A stretch of 64,000 nt of DNA from Cyanophora paradoxa (Eukaryota > Glaucocystophyceae > Cyanophorales > Cyanophoraceae), in the NCBI GenBank assembly GCA_004431415.1, contig QPMI01000531.1, forward strand, positions 1 to 64,000. The letters are read 5' to 3'. Position 1 is the first letter of the stretch; each line of letters starts with the position of its first letter. Shown piece after piece: positions 28,982-39,517 of this stretch. The notes under the pieces are model-generated. The model had not been told where the DNA came from, did no database searches, and saw only the letters and a program-made list of their open reading frames with translations. Both the position numbers and the translations under genes were made by a program.

Positions 28982-30443
28982 GATCGGCTCCGGCATCCAT
29001 GCCAGCGAGCAGCACCGAGCCTAGCAGGCTCAACCAGGCGGTAACCACGGCATCTATCTTCGTTCATCACGCAGACATCACGACTGTATGCGGTCGACCT
29101 AGGGCCCATCAAGTTGTGTGATCGAACAACTGGCAATCTTTCTCGTTCAGCGTTCCTTTCGCGATCGCGAGCCCATGGGAAGCAGCTGGACAGAAGCAGC
29201 TGGACAGAAGCACAATCGCCTGCGCTGCGCTCTTTTCGGACCGCCTGCCTAACCGGAGAAGTATCTTTCTTTTTAGGTCTTTAAGGCCTTAGGGGGGGCT
29301 CCTGGCGGCGCGGTGGGGCACACCTTTTCCGAAGTTCCACCCCATGCACAATGCATACAATCAGAGAGTGCATACGCATGCACATTCTGCGTCACTAGTA
29401 CTTCGCATTTGGACACGTACTCAAAACGCAGGTCCGGGCTACAAGTGTGGGAATGTACACTGCGGCCGCCGCGGCCGCGGGCCCAGCCCACCAGCGAACT
29501 GGCCAGCCGGGCCCTGCGTGGCCCCCTAAGGAGAGTAATGCGCCTCCCCGCGGACACTCTGGCTAGCTAAATAGCTACAGGTGCCCGCATGCGCGGCGTG
29601 GTGCTGCATCGCGTCTTGTGGCGGCGGGGGGTCGCCTCGGGGCGGTGGCGGGAGCCCCTACAGGCCCACGGAGGGGCCCGACATGGAGTCAGCCTGCGCC
29701 AGGGGCGAAGTGGGTCAGATCGAAATCGAAAGGTCTTGAGATCCAAATGAAATCAAACGGGGGCGCACTCGATCGACGAGCCTCCCACCCAGAGGAGCGC
29801 CTGCGCGGGCGGAGGACGATCAGCCGCCGAGCAGGCCGACGCTCCAGGGCACCTGCGCGCGCGGTGCGCACCTGGGGCGCGTCTTGGGCGGGAGCCCCTA
29901 CAGGCCCTGTGGGGGGCCCGACATGGAGTCAGCCTGCGCCGGAGGGCGAAAAAGGGGGTCAGATCGATATATCGAAAAAGCCTTGGTTTTCAAAGGGAAC
30001 GGGGGCGCACTCGATCGACGTGCCTCCCGCCAAAGGCGAGCGCCTGCGCGCCGAAGGGCGCAACGATGCATCAGAGGACCATCGCGGAGTGGGCGCCCGG
30101 GCGCGGCGCGCCGCGAACCCGGTGTGCCCTCTGCCTCGTTGGAAAGACGAGCCTGCCGCGACGCGAAGGTGAGGAAGGGGGCGCTCGGCGCGCAGATCAA
30201 GGTAGTACTTCAGCTAGTATCGATTTCGACATAGAGCGCTAGCTATCATTCAAGCGGGGAGGCCTAGGGGCGCGCATCGACGTCAGCTGCACGTCTGAAG
30301 TGCGCTTCGCGCTCAACGCGACGGGCCCGAATACGCGTACGTACCCCAGCACAGCGCTGCTCAGCGGCTGCTGCTGCGCCGCTGCTGCGGCTGCTGCGTT
30401 GCTGCAGCTCAACTGGAGGAGTAGATAGCAACGTTGGTCAGCA
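28982..30443. other. long intergenic region with a 240-bp tandem duplication
   Basis: No gene is supported. It holds the S19 3' region, a doubled AGCAGCTGGACAGA word at about 29192, and a diverged tandem duplication (listed separately). Open frames here lack domains and are likely GC shadows. Confidence 0.4.
29647..30070. repeat. diverged tandem duplication, period 240 bp
   Basis: Unit 1 begins at 29647 and unit 2 at 29887, each with GGCGGGAGCCCCTACAGGCC, GACATGGAGTCAGCCTGCG and GGGGGCGCACTCGATCGACG in order. Unit 2 has small insertions. Function unknown; not clearly coding. Confidence 0.8.
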
Positions 30444-32483
30444 ATGGCGCCACCGTCGCCGGCGGCGCCACGACTGCCGCGGGACAAGTTTGTCGACCAG
30501 AAGCACGCCCAGCGGCTGTTCGAGTGCGGCATCTGCATGCAGATCTTCCGGGATCCGGTGCGTCACTCTTGAATCGCCCTAGGTCGATCATCGGCCTGGG
30601 GCCTTGAAGCTTTCGTCGCGCCAAGGCGACAGTTATAGGGCGACATGCGGCTTACATACACAGAGCTCGTTGCCGTCCGCGCGCCTCCTCGACTCGGCCA
30701 CCCGCCACTGACGCGCGCTCCGCGGCCGGGATCCCTGCATGCGCAGACTGAGGTGAACTGCCCGGAGGGTCATGTCTTCTGCAAAGAATGTATAGACCGA
30801 TGGATTGACGAAGCCAGGCGGAGGGACTGCACCTGCCCAAGGTGCGCAGCAACCGTCGTCACCCCGCGTGTGCGCTGAAGCTGCAGATACGCAGCTGCCG
30901 GAAGGGCCCGATCACCAAGGAAACATGCCGCATTAATCAGCATATTCGCCGGAGCATCCTCGACATGGATGCTTAGTGCGACCGCCTGCAGCTCAGTTCC
31001 AGCCAATGGCGACCGTCGGGCGCTTACGCCGGCGCGCAGCTGCGAGAACAAGGACGATGGGTGCTGCTGGCAGGGCGCGCTCTCCGGTTGGCCGGCGCAC
31101 GTTGCCGGATGCGCGCTCACGAAGCGGTCGTGCTCGGGGGCCCCGGCGTGCGAGGAGCGCCTACTGACGGCCGACCTGCCGGCGCACGAGGCGATCTGCC
31201 TCCACGTCCGCATCCCCTGCCCCAACGCCGACATCGGGTGCCCGGAGGAGCTCCCGCGCGGCAGCGTCGCCGACCACCTGGGTGCGCCCCCGCCCCCCGG
31301 CATCCGCCCGCCGCGCTGCAGCCCCGGCCCGACGTCGTCTCGGCGTCCGCATCCCAATGCGCAGTCTGTGGCTGTCGCCGCCGCTGTGTGGAGAGGGTTC
31401 GCCCGGCCGGCCGGTGGCGCCTGCAGCCGCCGCGCCCGCTGACACGCCGGCGCCCGGCAGATGGAGCAACTAAAGCGGAGGACAGAGCAGTGCGAGGCGC
31501 AGCTGAAGCAGAGTACGGAGCAGCACAACGCTCAGCTGAAGCGGAAGGCGGAGCAGTGCGACGGGCTTATAATGCAGTGCCAGGGCCAGCAGCAGCGGTG
31601 CGAGCGCCTGCTGCAGCGGACCCGGACGCACGCCGTGCGCCACGACGCGGACGGCGGTTTCGTTTCTTTCCGCGTCCGGTTCGGCCGCCGCTCGGATCCG
31701 CCCCGGACTGGTCCCGGCTCCGGCTAACCGTCCGGCAGGGTGGCGAACTGGGCCGGGCGGCGTGCCAAGGCTGAGGGGAAGGGCCTGCTGACCGCTGTGA
31801 AAGAGAATTCCGTGGAAAGGCTGCCATGGTGCGCGGTCCGCCCCGTCCCGTCTGCCCCCGCCCCGAGCGCCCCGCCCGCAGGAAGCTGCGCCTGAAGACT
31901 ACGAACTCCACCGGCGAGCCGCACCTCGCCGTTTTCCTGCGGTGCACGTACAAAGACAACCGCCGCGTCAAGGCGCGCCCCAAGAACCCTTGACCCGTCG
32001 CCTTCTCCCGCCCCGGCCTCACTTCGCCGCTTGATCGCTGCAGGGCCGGTTCGCGATCACGCTGGTCAACAGGCAAGAGGATGCGAGCATCACGAAAAAA
32101 ATCCGCGACAATGATGAGCTCCTCCCATTGTGCGCCCGCTTACTTGTCACAGTTTGTCGCGCTGCCATTCCCGAATTTTCTGATGCTCCGCAGGGGCCAG
32201 GGAAACGCCTGGGGCTTTAGCTCCTTCGCTGCGATGGCCGATGTGAGCGACCCGGCCAAGGGCTTCCTGCACGGCGGCGCCCTCGTCTTCCAGGTGCTTC
32301 TCCCGGCTCAGCGTGGGCGGCGGGCATCGGCTCGGCGTTTCTAACGCCGGCCGCCGCCCCGGGGGCCAGGTGACCATCTCCGACCTCGAGACAGAGCAGC
32401 TGCCACGGGGGTCGGCGGCGCAGCGCGCTGCTGGTTCTGGCAGTTCGGAGGACACTTCTGACAGCTCGGAGGACGATGAGTAG
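30444..32483 (+). CDS. TRAF-like protein: RING, TRAF zinc fingers, coiled coil, MATH
   Basis: ATG 30444. Exon 1 gives the first half of a RING finger (FECGICMQIFRDP). After an intron ending CATGCGCAG the second half follows (VNCPEGHVFCKECIDRW, CTCPR). TRAF-type zinc fingers come next (about 31040-31280; CCWQGALSGWPAHVAGC, LPAHEAICLHVRIPCPN). A coiled coil with repeated EQC/EQH-x-AQLK units (about 31461-31600) leads to a MATH domain: KLRLKTTNSTGEPHLAVFL, RFAITLVNRQEDASI and NAWGFSSFAAM. The last exon is acidic and ends EDDE-stop at 32481. This is the full TRAF layout; such proteins act as ubiquitin ligases or adaptors through MATH trimers. Exon borders are approximate. Confidence 0.8.
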
Positions 32484-32589
32484 GCGCCCGGGGCCGGCGC
32501 TGGCCGGTCGAACGCCGGAGGGGGGCCGGGCGGCCTTCTACTCAGTGACTGGGCCTTCTCACGCTCCTTCACTGAGTCACCCACTTCTT

Positions 32590-34600
32590 ATCACTAATCA
32601 TTATGGCACAAGCAGGGGGGCTCCGCCCCCCCGCACCCCCCCAGTGTTATTTAGGAATCTTTGATTTCTTGTGGTCTATTCTTCTTCTTCTACGTACTAC
32701 TACTACTACTTATTAATTGAACAAAGAATGAGACTGAAGTACTAAAGTTGTGAAGACAGAACAGAAGAAGCTGAAGCACTGAACATGAAGAACAGAACAG
32801 ATCTGAGTGCATGAAAGATGTAGAAAGTAAACACTGATCATGTAATCAGGAAACAATGCACAAGATGCTATGTAGTCCAAAGCTAGGCTTCATCATTTAT
32901 GGCTTGTCATGAAACATAGTGCTTTGCAATTTGTGTTTAATTCATGATTCTTGGCTGGCAAAGAAATTAAAGGGCGATTTGATATTCTTAGCTATAGCTA
33001 TATATATAGCTTTAGCCAGGAAGATGAGAAGAAGAGCTAAAGCACTGAACAATTGCAAGAAGTTTGAAACTGCATGCATGAATCTCTTGTGGTTCAATCG
33101 TATTACAAAGAAGGAAAATGAAGCTGAAGCACTGAAGAAGAGAGCATTTCAGAACAGATCCAGAAACAATGAAGTGATCACAAAACAATACAAAAGAAGC
33201 ACATGCAATGTATTTCAAAGGTTTGATCATTTATGTTCTAGATCTGTCATCAAATATCGAGTTTTGGTGTTAAATACTGGCCATGGCTGGCAAAGCAAGG
33301 GCAATTCTTAGCAGGAAAGTGGGCAAGAAGCTTGAACGTTAACATTTATTGCAGCAGTGATATATATATATACTGTCCAAGTCCCTGTAGCTTTGTACCC
33401 CTGTACCTCAGTCTGCCTGTACCCCCAATACACCACCTTGCCAGCTATCTAGCCTGGCAATACATTGCAGCACTGATCATGAACAATTGCAAGAAGCTTA
33501 AGAATTGAACACTTCAATTGACAACTTGGCAAAAACAACCTGGCAAGGTTGTAGAAGAATTGATCATGAACAAGTCAATCATTGATCATTTCATTTCATG
33601 CATGTAACATGCAACAATATTTTATGCATGCAATGATGCCATGATGAATAATGCATGCATCATGATCAATATAAAGATCTAGATGCCACTGGGCCATTGT
33701 TGTTGTTGTTGAAACTCCTAGTAGTTGTTGTTGTGTGCTAATGCAAATCGTTTGCCATCTAGAAAAGAATGTTGTTTGTTTTGTGAAACAAAAAATGCCA
33801 AGTACAATCTCTTCAATTTCAATACTAGCTGTACTGTCTCGGTGTGTGCGAATTCAGTGATAACTCAATTTCAATTTGGCAAGTTTCTGTTTTGTTTGTT
33901 GTGAATGTGTGAACGTTGTGCTAGTGTTGTGTTTTTTTTTGTCTTGTTTTGTTGTTTGTACATTGTGGAACATATGCTTTTCTTTTTGTTGTACATGCCA
34001 AGCTGTTTAGTGTATTATATATTGTTTGCCAAGAATCGAACCGGTTCTGAATCGGCACTGAGCAGTCAAGTGCACCACAGCACTTCAGGAAGAAAAAAGG
34101 AAAAAAAGGGACTTTCCATTGACAGAACTGCCGGATACCCAATTTGAGCCACAAAACTCCACTCTGTGGCAGATCTTCCCACTTCATACTTCCAAGCTCA
34201 CTGGCAAGGGCAGCGGCTGCCGCTACTTTTTTTAAGAAGTCACAGAGTCATACATCACTCAGTGACTTTTCCTTCTCATGTGGAGCCTGTCTCAGTGACC
34301 ACAGTGAGTCAAGGCAGCACTGGCAGCCTTCAAGTGCATATCGAATTGAGTATACCAATGAGAGCGACAACTCAACCACTGGCCTGCGATTCACAAGTTC
34401 CCCACTTACCAAACATGCTGGCACGACTGTTGGCAGCCCAGGCTGGACCACCCATGGAGCACAGTCCAGTCAGTGACTTTGACTGTTCGCACCGCTCTCA
34501 ATGCTGGCAGTTTGAGTCTGCCGTAGTACTAAACGGAATTTTCTTCCAAGGGGAACATGGGTTAATCTACTATGTAGCATGAGTACGTCACATGGCGTGC
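32590..34600. other. 2-kb AT-rich island, non-coding, with degenerate repeats
   Basis: Composition drops sharply against GC-rich flanks. AGCTRAAGCACTGAA recurs (about 32769, 33036, 33122), as do GAACAATTGCAAGAAG (33047, 33481) and AACAGAACAGATC-like words. Near both edges the words CTCAGTGACT and CCTTCTCA occur together (about 32541 and 34258), so they may be remnants of terminal repeats. Open frames on either strand show no domain. It may be an old transposon or a non-coding RNA locus. Confidence 0.5.
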
Positions 34601-35324
34601 ACATGTGCATGTACTAGCTATAGTGTACAGTCTTTTTTCGACTCTTCGAATGGCCCAGTGGGAGGCCCTGAGGAGGGACCTGACTCGGTGACGGCCGAGG
34701 GCCGCCGGGCCCCCCGGCTTGGAATCGGCCTGAGCTCGAGCTCGAGGACGGTCTGGTGACTCTGGTCCAACGGTCTGCAGCTGCGGGCCGGCGGGCCGCG
34801 GGCACGCCGCGGATAGCTAGATCTAGCTCACGCCCATTCAAGGCTTCGAAAATCGATACGTATTCAGACTTTCTTTAAGGTAGTTTTCGACAACTCTGCT
34901 ACGTAGATCCGATGATCTGCACATAAAATCTGGGAGCTTGTAGCCGTACGAGAAACAGCGACCCAAGCTCACCTCTACATTCTCAGCCTGCGAAAGGGCC
35001 TAACGTTTAACGACGAGCAATGGCGTACTGTAGTCTAGCCGAAAGGAGAGGGAATCTACGGAGGGATATCACACACGACTGTACAGGGCAAAAACCCAGC
35101 GCGGCAGCCGATCCGCGCTGGCGAGTACAGGTCGCAGGGAGTACGAGGTCGTGGCGGCGAGGGGGTGGAGGCAGTGGGGACTAGAATCGTGCGGGGGGGT
35201 AGGGTCCGAGGCAGGGGCGGGGAGAAGACGGGAAGGAGCTGGAAGGGGGTCCGGGGCGAAAGTGGGAGGGGCCGCCGGAGGGCGCGGAGGCGGGGGGGGG
35301 GGCGGTCGGGCGGGCGGGGGCCGC
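34601..35324. other. intergenic, no gene seen
   Basis: Mixed composition, then a G-rich tract (35150-35320) immediately downstream of the next gene on -. Nothing coding is supported. Confidence 0.4.
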
Positions 35325-38300
35325 CTAGTACTGGTTCCGGACCTTGAGGTCCCAGCAGTACTCGGTGTACTTCACGTTCACCGTCCCCGCGTTCTGCCCC
35401 CGCCCTCGGCGTTAGCCGCGGGGCGGGGCGGGGCGGGGCGGGGCGGGGCGGGGCGCGCCTGCATGAGGGTGAGGAGCTGCTCGCCCTTGGGCCCCCCGAC
35501 GTACTCCGCCACCTGGACGCCGAGGGTGAGCGCCGGGGCCGGCGCCGGGCGGGGCGGGGTGGGGCCGGCGGGGCGAGCCTTGACGAGGAGCTCGTTGCGG
35601 TTGTTGCCGAAGTCTTGCTGGTACCACTGGAAGACCTTGGGGAGGACGACCTCGCGGCGGGGCGCGCTGACGTGCACGAACTCGGCGCAGAAGGCCCGCG
35701 CCGCCGTCGCCAGCTGCTCCTGCAGCCGCTCCGCCGAGTAGACCACCATCGCCGGGCTCGACACCGTCAGGTACGAGATCGCGAAGAAGATGCGCGGGTC
35801 CGGGTTCGCCACGGTGAGGGCCAGGCGCGGGTCCGCCTTGCCGAACTGGCGCTTGAGGGACCACGGCCGCTGGCGGTTGCCGCGGAGGATGCCGTGCTCG
35901 ATGTCGTCCAGCGAGAGCTGGAAGGGCCCGACCTGGTACGAGGTCCCCGTGAAGAAGGCCCGCCGCTGGTTCCGCCCGAGCTCCCCAACGTGCACGCCGA
36001 GGGCGACGTGGCCGTGGATCATGAGCATGTTGAAGAGGTTGATGAAGAAGGCGACGAGCTGGTCCTTGTTGAGCCCGCTCAGGTCCGTCTGCTGCAGGTG
36101 CGCCACCTCCTGGCAGTGCACGCGGTAGATCGCGTCCCCCGCCAGGTTCTTCCACGCCACCACGTCTGCGCGGCCCCGGGGGAGGCCCCGCGGTCAGCGC
36201 GGCGGCGGGGGCGGGGCGGGGGCGGGGGGCGGGGGGCGGCGGGGGTGCTCGCCCTTGGCCAGCTTGCGCTTGTTCTTCTCGAAGCGCTCGAAGCGGAAGA
36301 AGTGGACGTTCTGCCAGAGATCCTTGAGCTTCATCTTGCGGAGGGGCTTCATGAGGAAGTCGTCGGCGCCCCCCGCGATGGCCTCCGTCACGCTTTCCTT
36401 CGACATGTCCGACGACATCACTGCGCGCCGGCGCGCCGGCCGCCCGTCAGGCGCGGGGCGGGCCGGCGGGGCGCGGGGGCGCGGGGGCGCACTGATGACG
36501 GGGATCTCGGCGAGGGCGTCGTTGCCGGAGCGGCGGATGGACTGCAGCAGCTCGTACCCGTCCATGTCCGGCATCTGGCAGTCTGCGAGCACCAGGTGGA
36601 AGCCCGTCGGGTTGCTCTGCAGGATGTCCAACGCCTGCTTGCCGTTCTCCGCGATCGTGACCTTGTACTGGCAGTTGCGGAGGAGCTTGGCGACGATCTC
36701 GCGGTCGACGCGCTGGTCGTCCACCACCAGCACGTTCATGTTGTCGATCGTCATCTCCGGCGGCAGCAGCACCTTGCCTGCGCGCCGCCCCCGCCCCGCC
36801 CGCTCGGACCCGCGGCGGGGCGGGGGGCGGGGAGGGGCGGGGGGCGGGGGCGGGGCGGGCGGACGGTTCCAGACGTGCTGCCACACGTTCTTGAGCTGCT
36901 GGAGGCGGACGGGCTTGAGGAAGAAGTCGGCGGCGCCGGCCTTGATGCACCGCTCCACGATCCCGCCCTGGCCCGTCGACGAGACCACTGCGCCCCCGCG
37001 GGCGTCGGCGGGCGGCAAGCGCGGGGGGCGGGGCGGGCGGCCCCGGCGGGGCGCACTGATGACGGGGATGTCCCGGAGGGCGTCGTTCTGCTTGAGGATG
37101 GAGAGGAACTCGTACCCGTCCATGTCGGGGTTCACGACATCGGAGAGCACCTGCGCGCAGGCGGCGCCGGCGCCGGCTCGGCGGGAGCGGGCGGGGCGGG
37201 GAGGGGGAGGGCGGGGCGCGGGGCCGCACGAGGTGGATGGGGTCGCCCTGCGCGGCGTGCTCCTTGAGCAGCTGCAGCGCCTTCCGCCCGTTCTCCGCCA
37301 CCGACGCTGCCGCCCCGGGCGCTCAGCCGAGGGGGGGGCGGGGGGCCCGCGGCGCGGGCGGCGCACTCCGGTAGTTGTACTTCTTGAGACCGCGCTGGAC
37401 GAGCAGCCGGTCGAGCGGCTGGTCGTCGATGACCAGCACGTGCAGGTCCGAGAGGGCGAGCGGCGGCTGCGAGTCCAGCTCCGGCTGCGACGGCTCCGTA
37501 ATCCGGTGCTTGACGAGGCAGTCGATGAGCGCCTGCGACGCCCGTCAGCAGCCGCGCGGGGCGGGGCGGGGCGGGGCGGGGCGGGGCGGGGCGGCTCGCC
37601 TGGAGGCGCTCGGCGGACATGGCGACGGGGTTCTTGACGGCGGCGGGCAGCGAGGTCTTCTCGTTGAGCGTCGAGCCGTCCGTCGGCCGCGCGATGAACT
37701 CGTCGAACGCCTGCGCGCCCCCGCGCGTCACGCCCGCAAGGCGCGGCGGGCGGCGGGGCCGCGCACCTCGACGGCGTGCGGGACGTAGCGCGGCACTCCG
37801 CTCTGGAGGAGGTGCAGGTCCCTGGCGCGCGTGCCTCAGGGCCGGAGGGAAGCGGGCGGCGGGCGGCGGGGCCCCGGGCACACTTGCGGAACCAGGGGTC
37901 CTTTTTCATGTCGTCCATCTTGATGCGCTTGGCGGGATCCGGCACCAGCACCTTGCGCAGGAAGGCTGCAGACGAGCCGTAAGGAAGGGAAGGAGGGGAG
38001 GGGGGCTGGGGCGCCCGGACCCTCGGCGCCGGGGCTGATCCAGTCGGGAATCTCGTAGATGCCGAGGCGCTGCCGCCGCATCTCGACGTCCTCCTCGAAT
38101 GGAAGGTAGCCGGCGAGCAGTCCGTACAGGATGCAGCCGCAGGACCAGATGTCCGCCGAGATACCGTCATACTGGGGCGCCACGACGACCTGCCGGCCCC
38201 CGGCACGTCGGCGCCGGCCCTGCACTTCCGCAGCGGGAGCCCGGCACCTCGGGGGCGGAGCAGGCCAGCGAGCCGCACTTCGTCTGCAAGAAGTGGTCCT

Positions 38301-39090
38301 TGTTCGGCTCGAAGATGGCCGAGAGACCGAAGTCCGAGATCTTAAGCGAGCCATTCCCGTCCAGCAGCAGGTTGTCGGGCTTCAGGTCACGATGGCACAC
38401 GTTCATCTGGTGGCAGTAGTGCACGCCTGCGCAGGGCGGCGCTCGGCACAACCGCGGGGGAGAACCGCGAGAAGTTCGCACCCTCGATCAGCTGCTGGAA
38501 GTAGTTACGCGCGACGTCCTCGTCGAACTTGCCCATAGACACTGCAGCGGGTTCATCGCTACGCCGAGCGCGCTGCGCAAGGGCGGGCACCGATCTGGTC
38601 GAAGAGGTCGCCGCCCTTGGCAAGCTCCAGGATGACATAGATCTTCTGCTCGGTACGCAGCACGCCCTTTAGCTCCAGAACGTTACGGTGGTGAATCATC
38701 TTCATGATGGCGATGTGCAGGGAATCAAGGAAGCGTTCAGCGGTCAGTGTGAAGGGGGCCGGTCGGGCGGCGGCAGCGGCAGCAAGGATATCTCTTTCTC
38801 GACCATCTTCTCATCTTTCTTTTGCAGCCTAGACCGATCGAAGATCTTCACGGCGACCTCCTCGCCCGTCTGCGTGTGCACTGCAAGCTTGACCCTAGCC
38901 GGGCGTGAGCTAGAAAGAGGAAGCCGGCGAGGACGGCGCATACTTGGCGAACGAGCCAGCACCGATGGTGCCCTTAATCTTGTAAGGGCCCACGATCTGC
39001 AGGGCCAACGTGATTTACGTAAAACGCCGCACTAGCCGCCTTGCGGTCGGACGCACCTCTGTGACAACATCTCGACTGGCTTTACTCATT
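35325..39090 (-). CDS. fusion of a SnRK/CIPK-like kinase, two receiver domains and DUF547
   Basis: Start ATG 39090 ([11 protein letters not shown]). Kinase exons run 39000-37880: glycine loop [15 protein letters not shown] lysine, catalytic [24 protein letters not shown], and [13 protein letters not shown] linker ([18 protein letters not shown]) leads to receiver 1 ([40 protein letters not shown]; 37490-36880) and receiver 2 ([40 protein letters not shown]; 36760-36290). DUF547 ends the protein ([31 protein letters not shown]; 36163-35325), with [14 protein letters not shown] before the stop. Both receivers keep the phospho-acceptor Asp and the Lys. Introns are short and C-rich. The chain suggests a kinase regulated by phosphorelay. 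All modules are co-linear with no stop or promoter gap, so I read one gene, but transcript proof is lacking. Confidence 0.7.
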
Positions 39091-39517
39091 TTCAGGTCTC
39101 AGGGCCTCGCTGGACCTCCTGAACCGCGCCCGGAACGTCTCAACCGCGGCACGGGGACCTGCCCGGCCGAAGCCTGCCGCAGCCTCGCTGGCGCTTTCTG
39201 CGACGTGCCGCGGCCACCGCCACCGCCACAGCTAAGGGCCGAGCTGCAGGCTGGAAACGCGCGACTTCAAGAGCAGCGTACCCCGCCCAACTATGTGACT
39301 CCGTCTGATCTCGCACTATCCTTCGCAAGCTCTTTCGAGGGTTCGCGGCGGCGCGGATCACGTAACGATTCACGTGCGCGTTACAAATCTCATGCGGTAG
39401 CCTAGTAGCGCTCGCTCGAATTGGAGAATTCCATGGCAATGTTCAAGCACGCGTACGCATGCGCAGTTGACGGGCGGCGCCCGGTCCCAGTTGACTCGCA
39501 ATCGGCAGCCTGGAAGC
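39091..39517. other. intergenic, no gene seen
   Basis: Upstream region of the kinase gene and downstream region of the next gene on -. A 131-codon open frame on + (39010-39405) has no domain and overlaps the kinase start. Confidence 0.4.

Noticed and set aside
35415-35455. (GGGGC)n as a telomeric tract
   Set aside because: Short, intronic, and repeated in several other introns with gene-strand bias.
35615-37267. 550-codon open frame on +
   Set aside because: Low-complexity shadow of the kinase/receiver gene on -; no domain and GC-driven lack of stops.
36194-38278. 694-codon open frame on - taken as a single uninterrupted gene
   Set aside because: It runs through introns of C-rich repeats; real domain segments switch frame at GT-AG borders.
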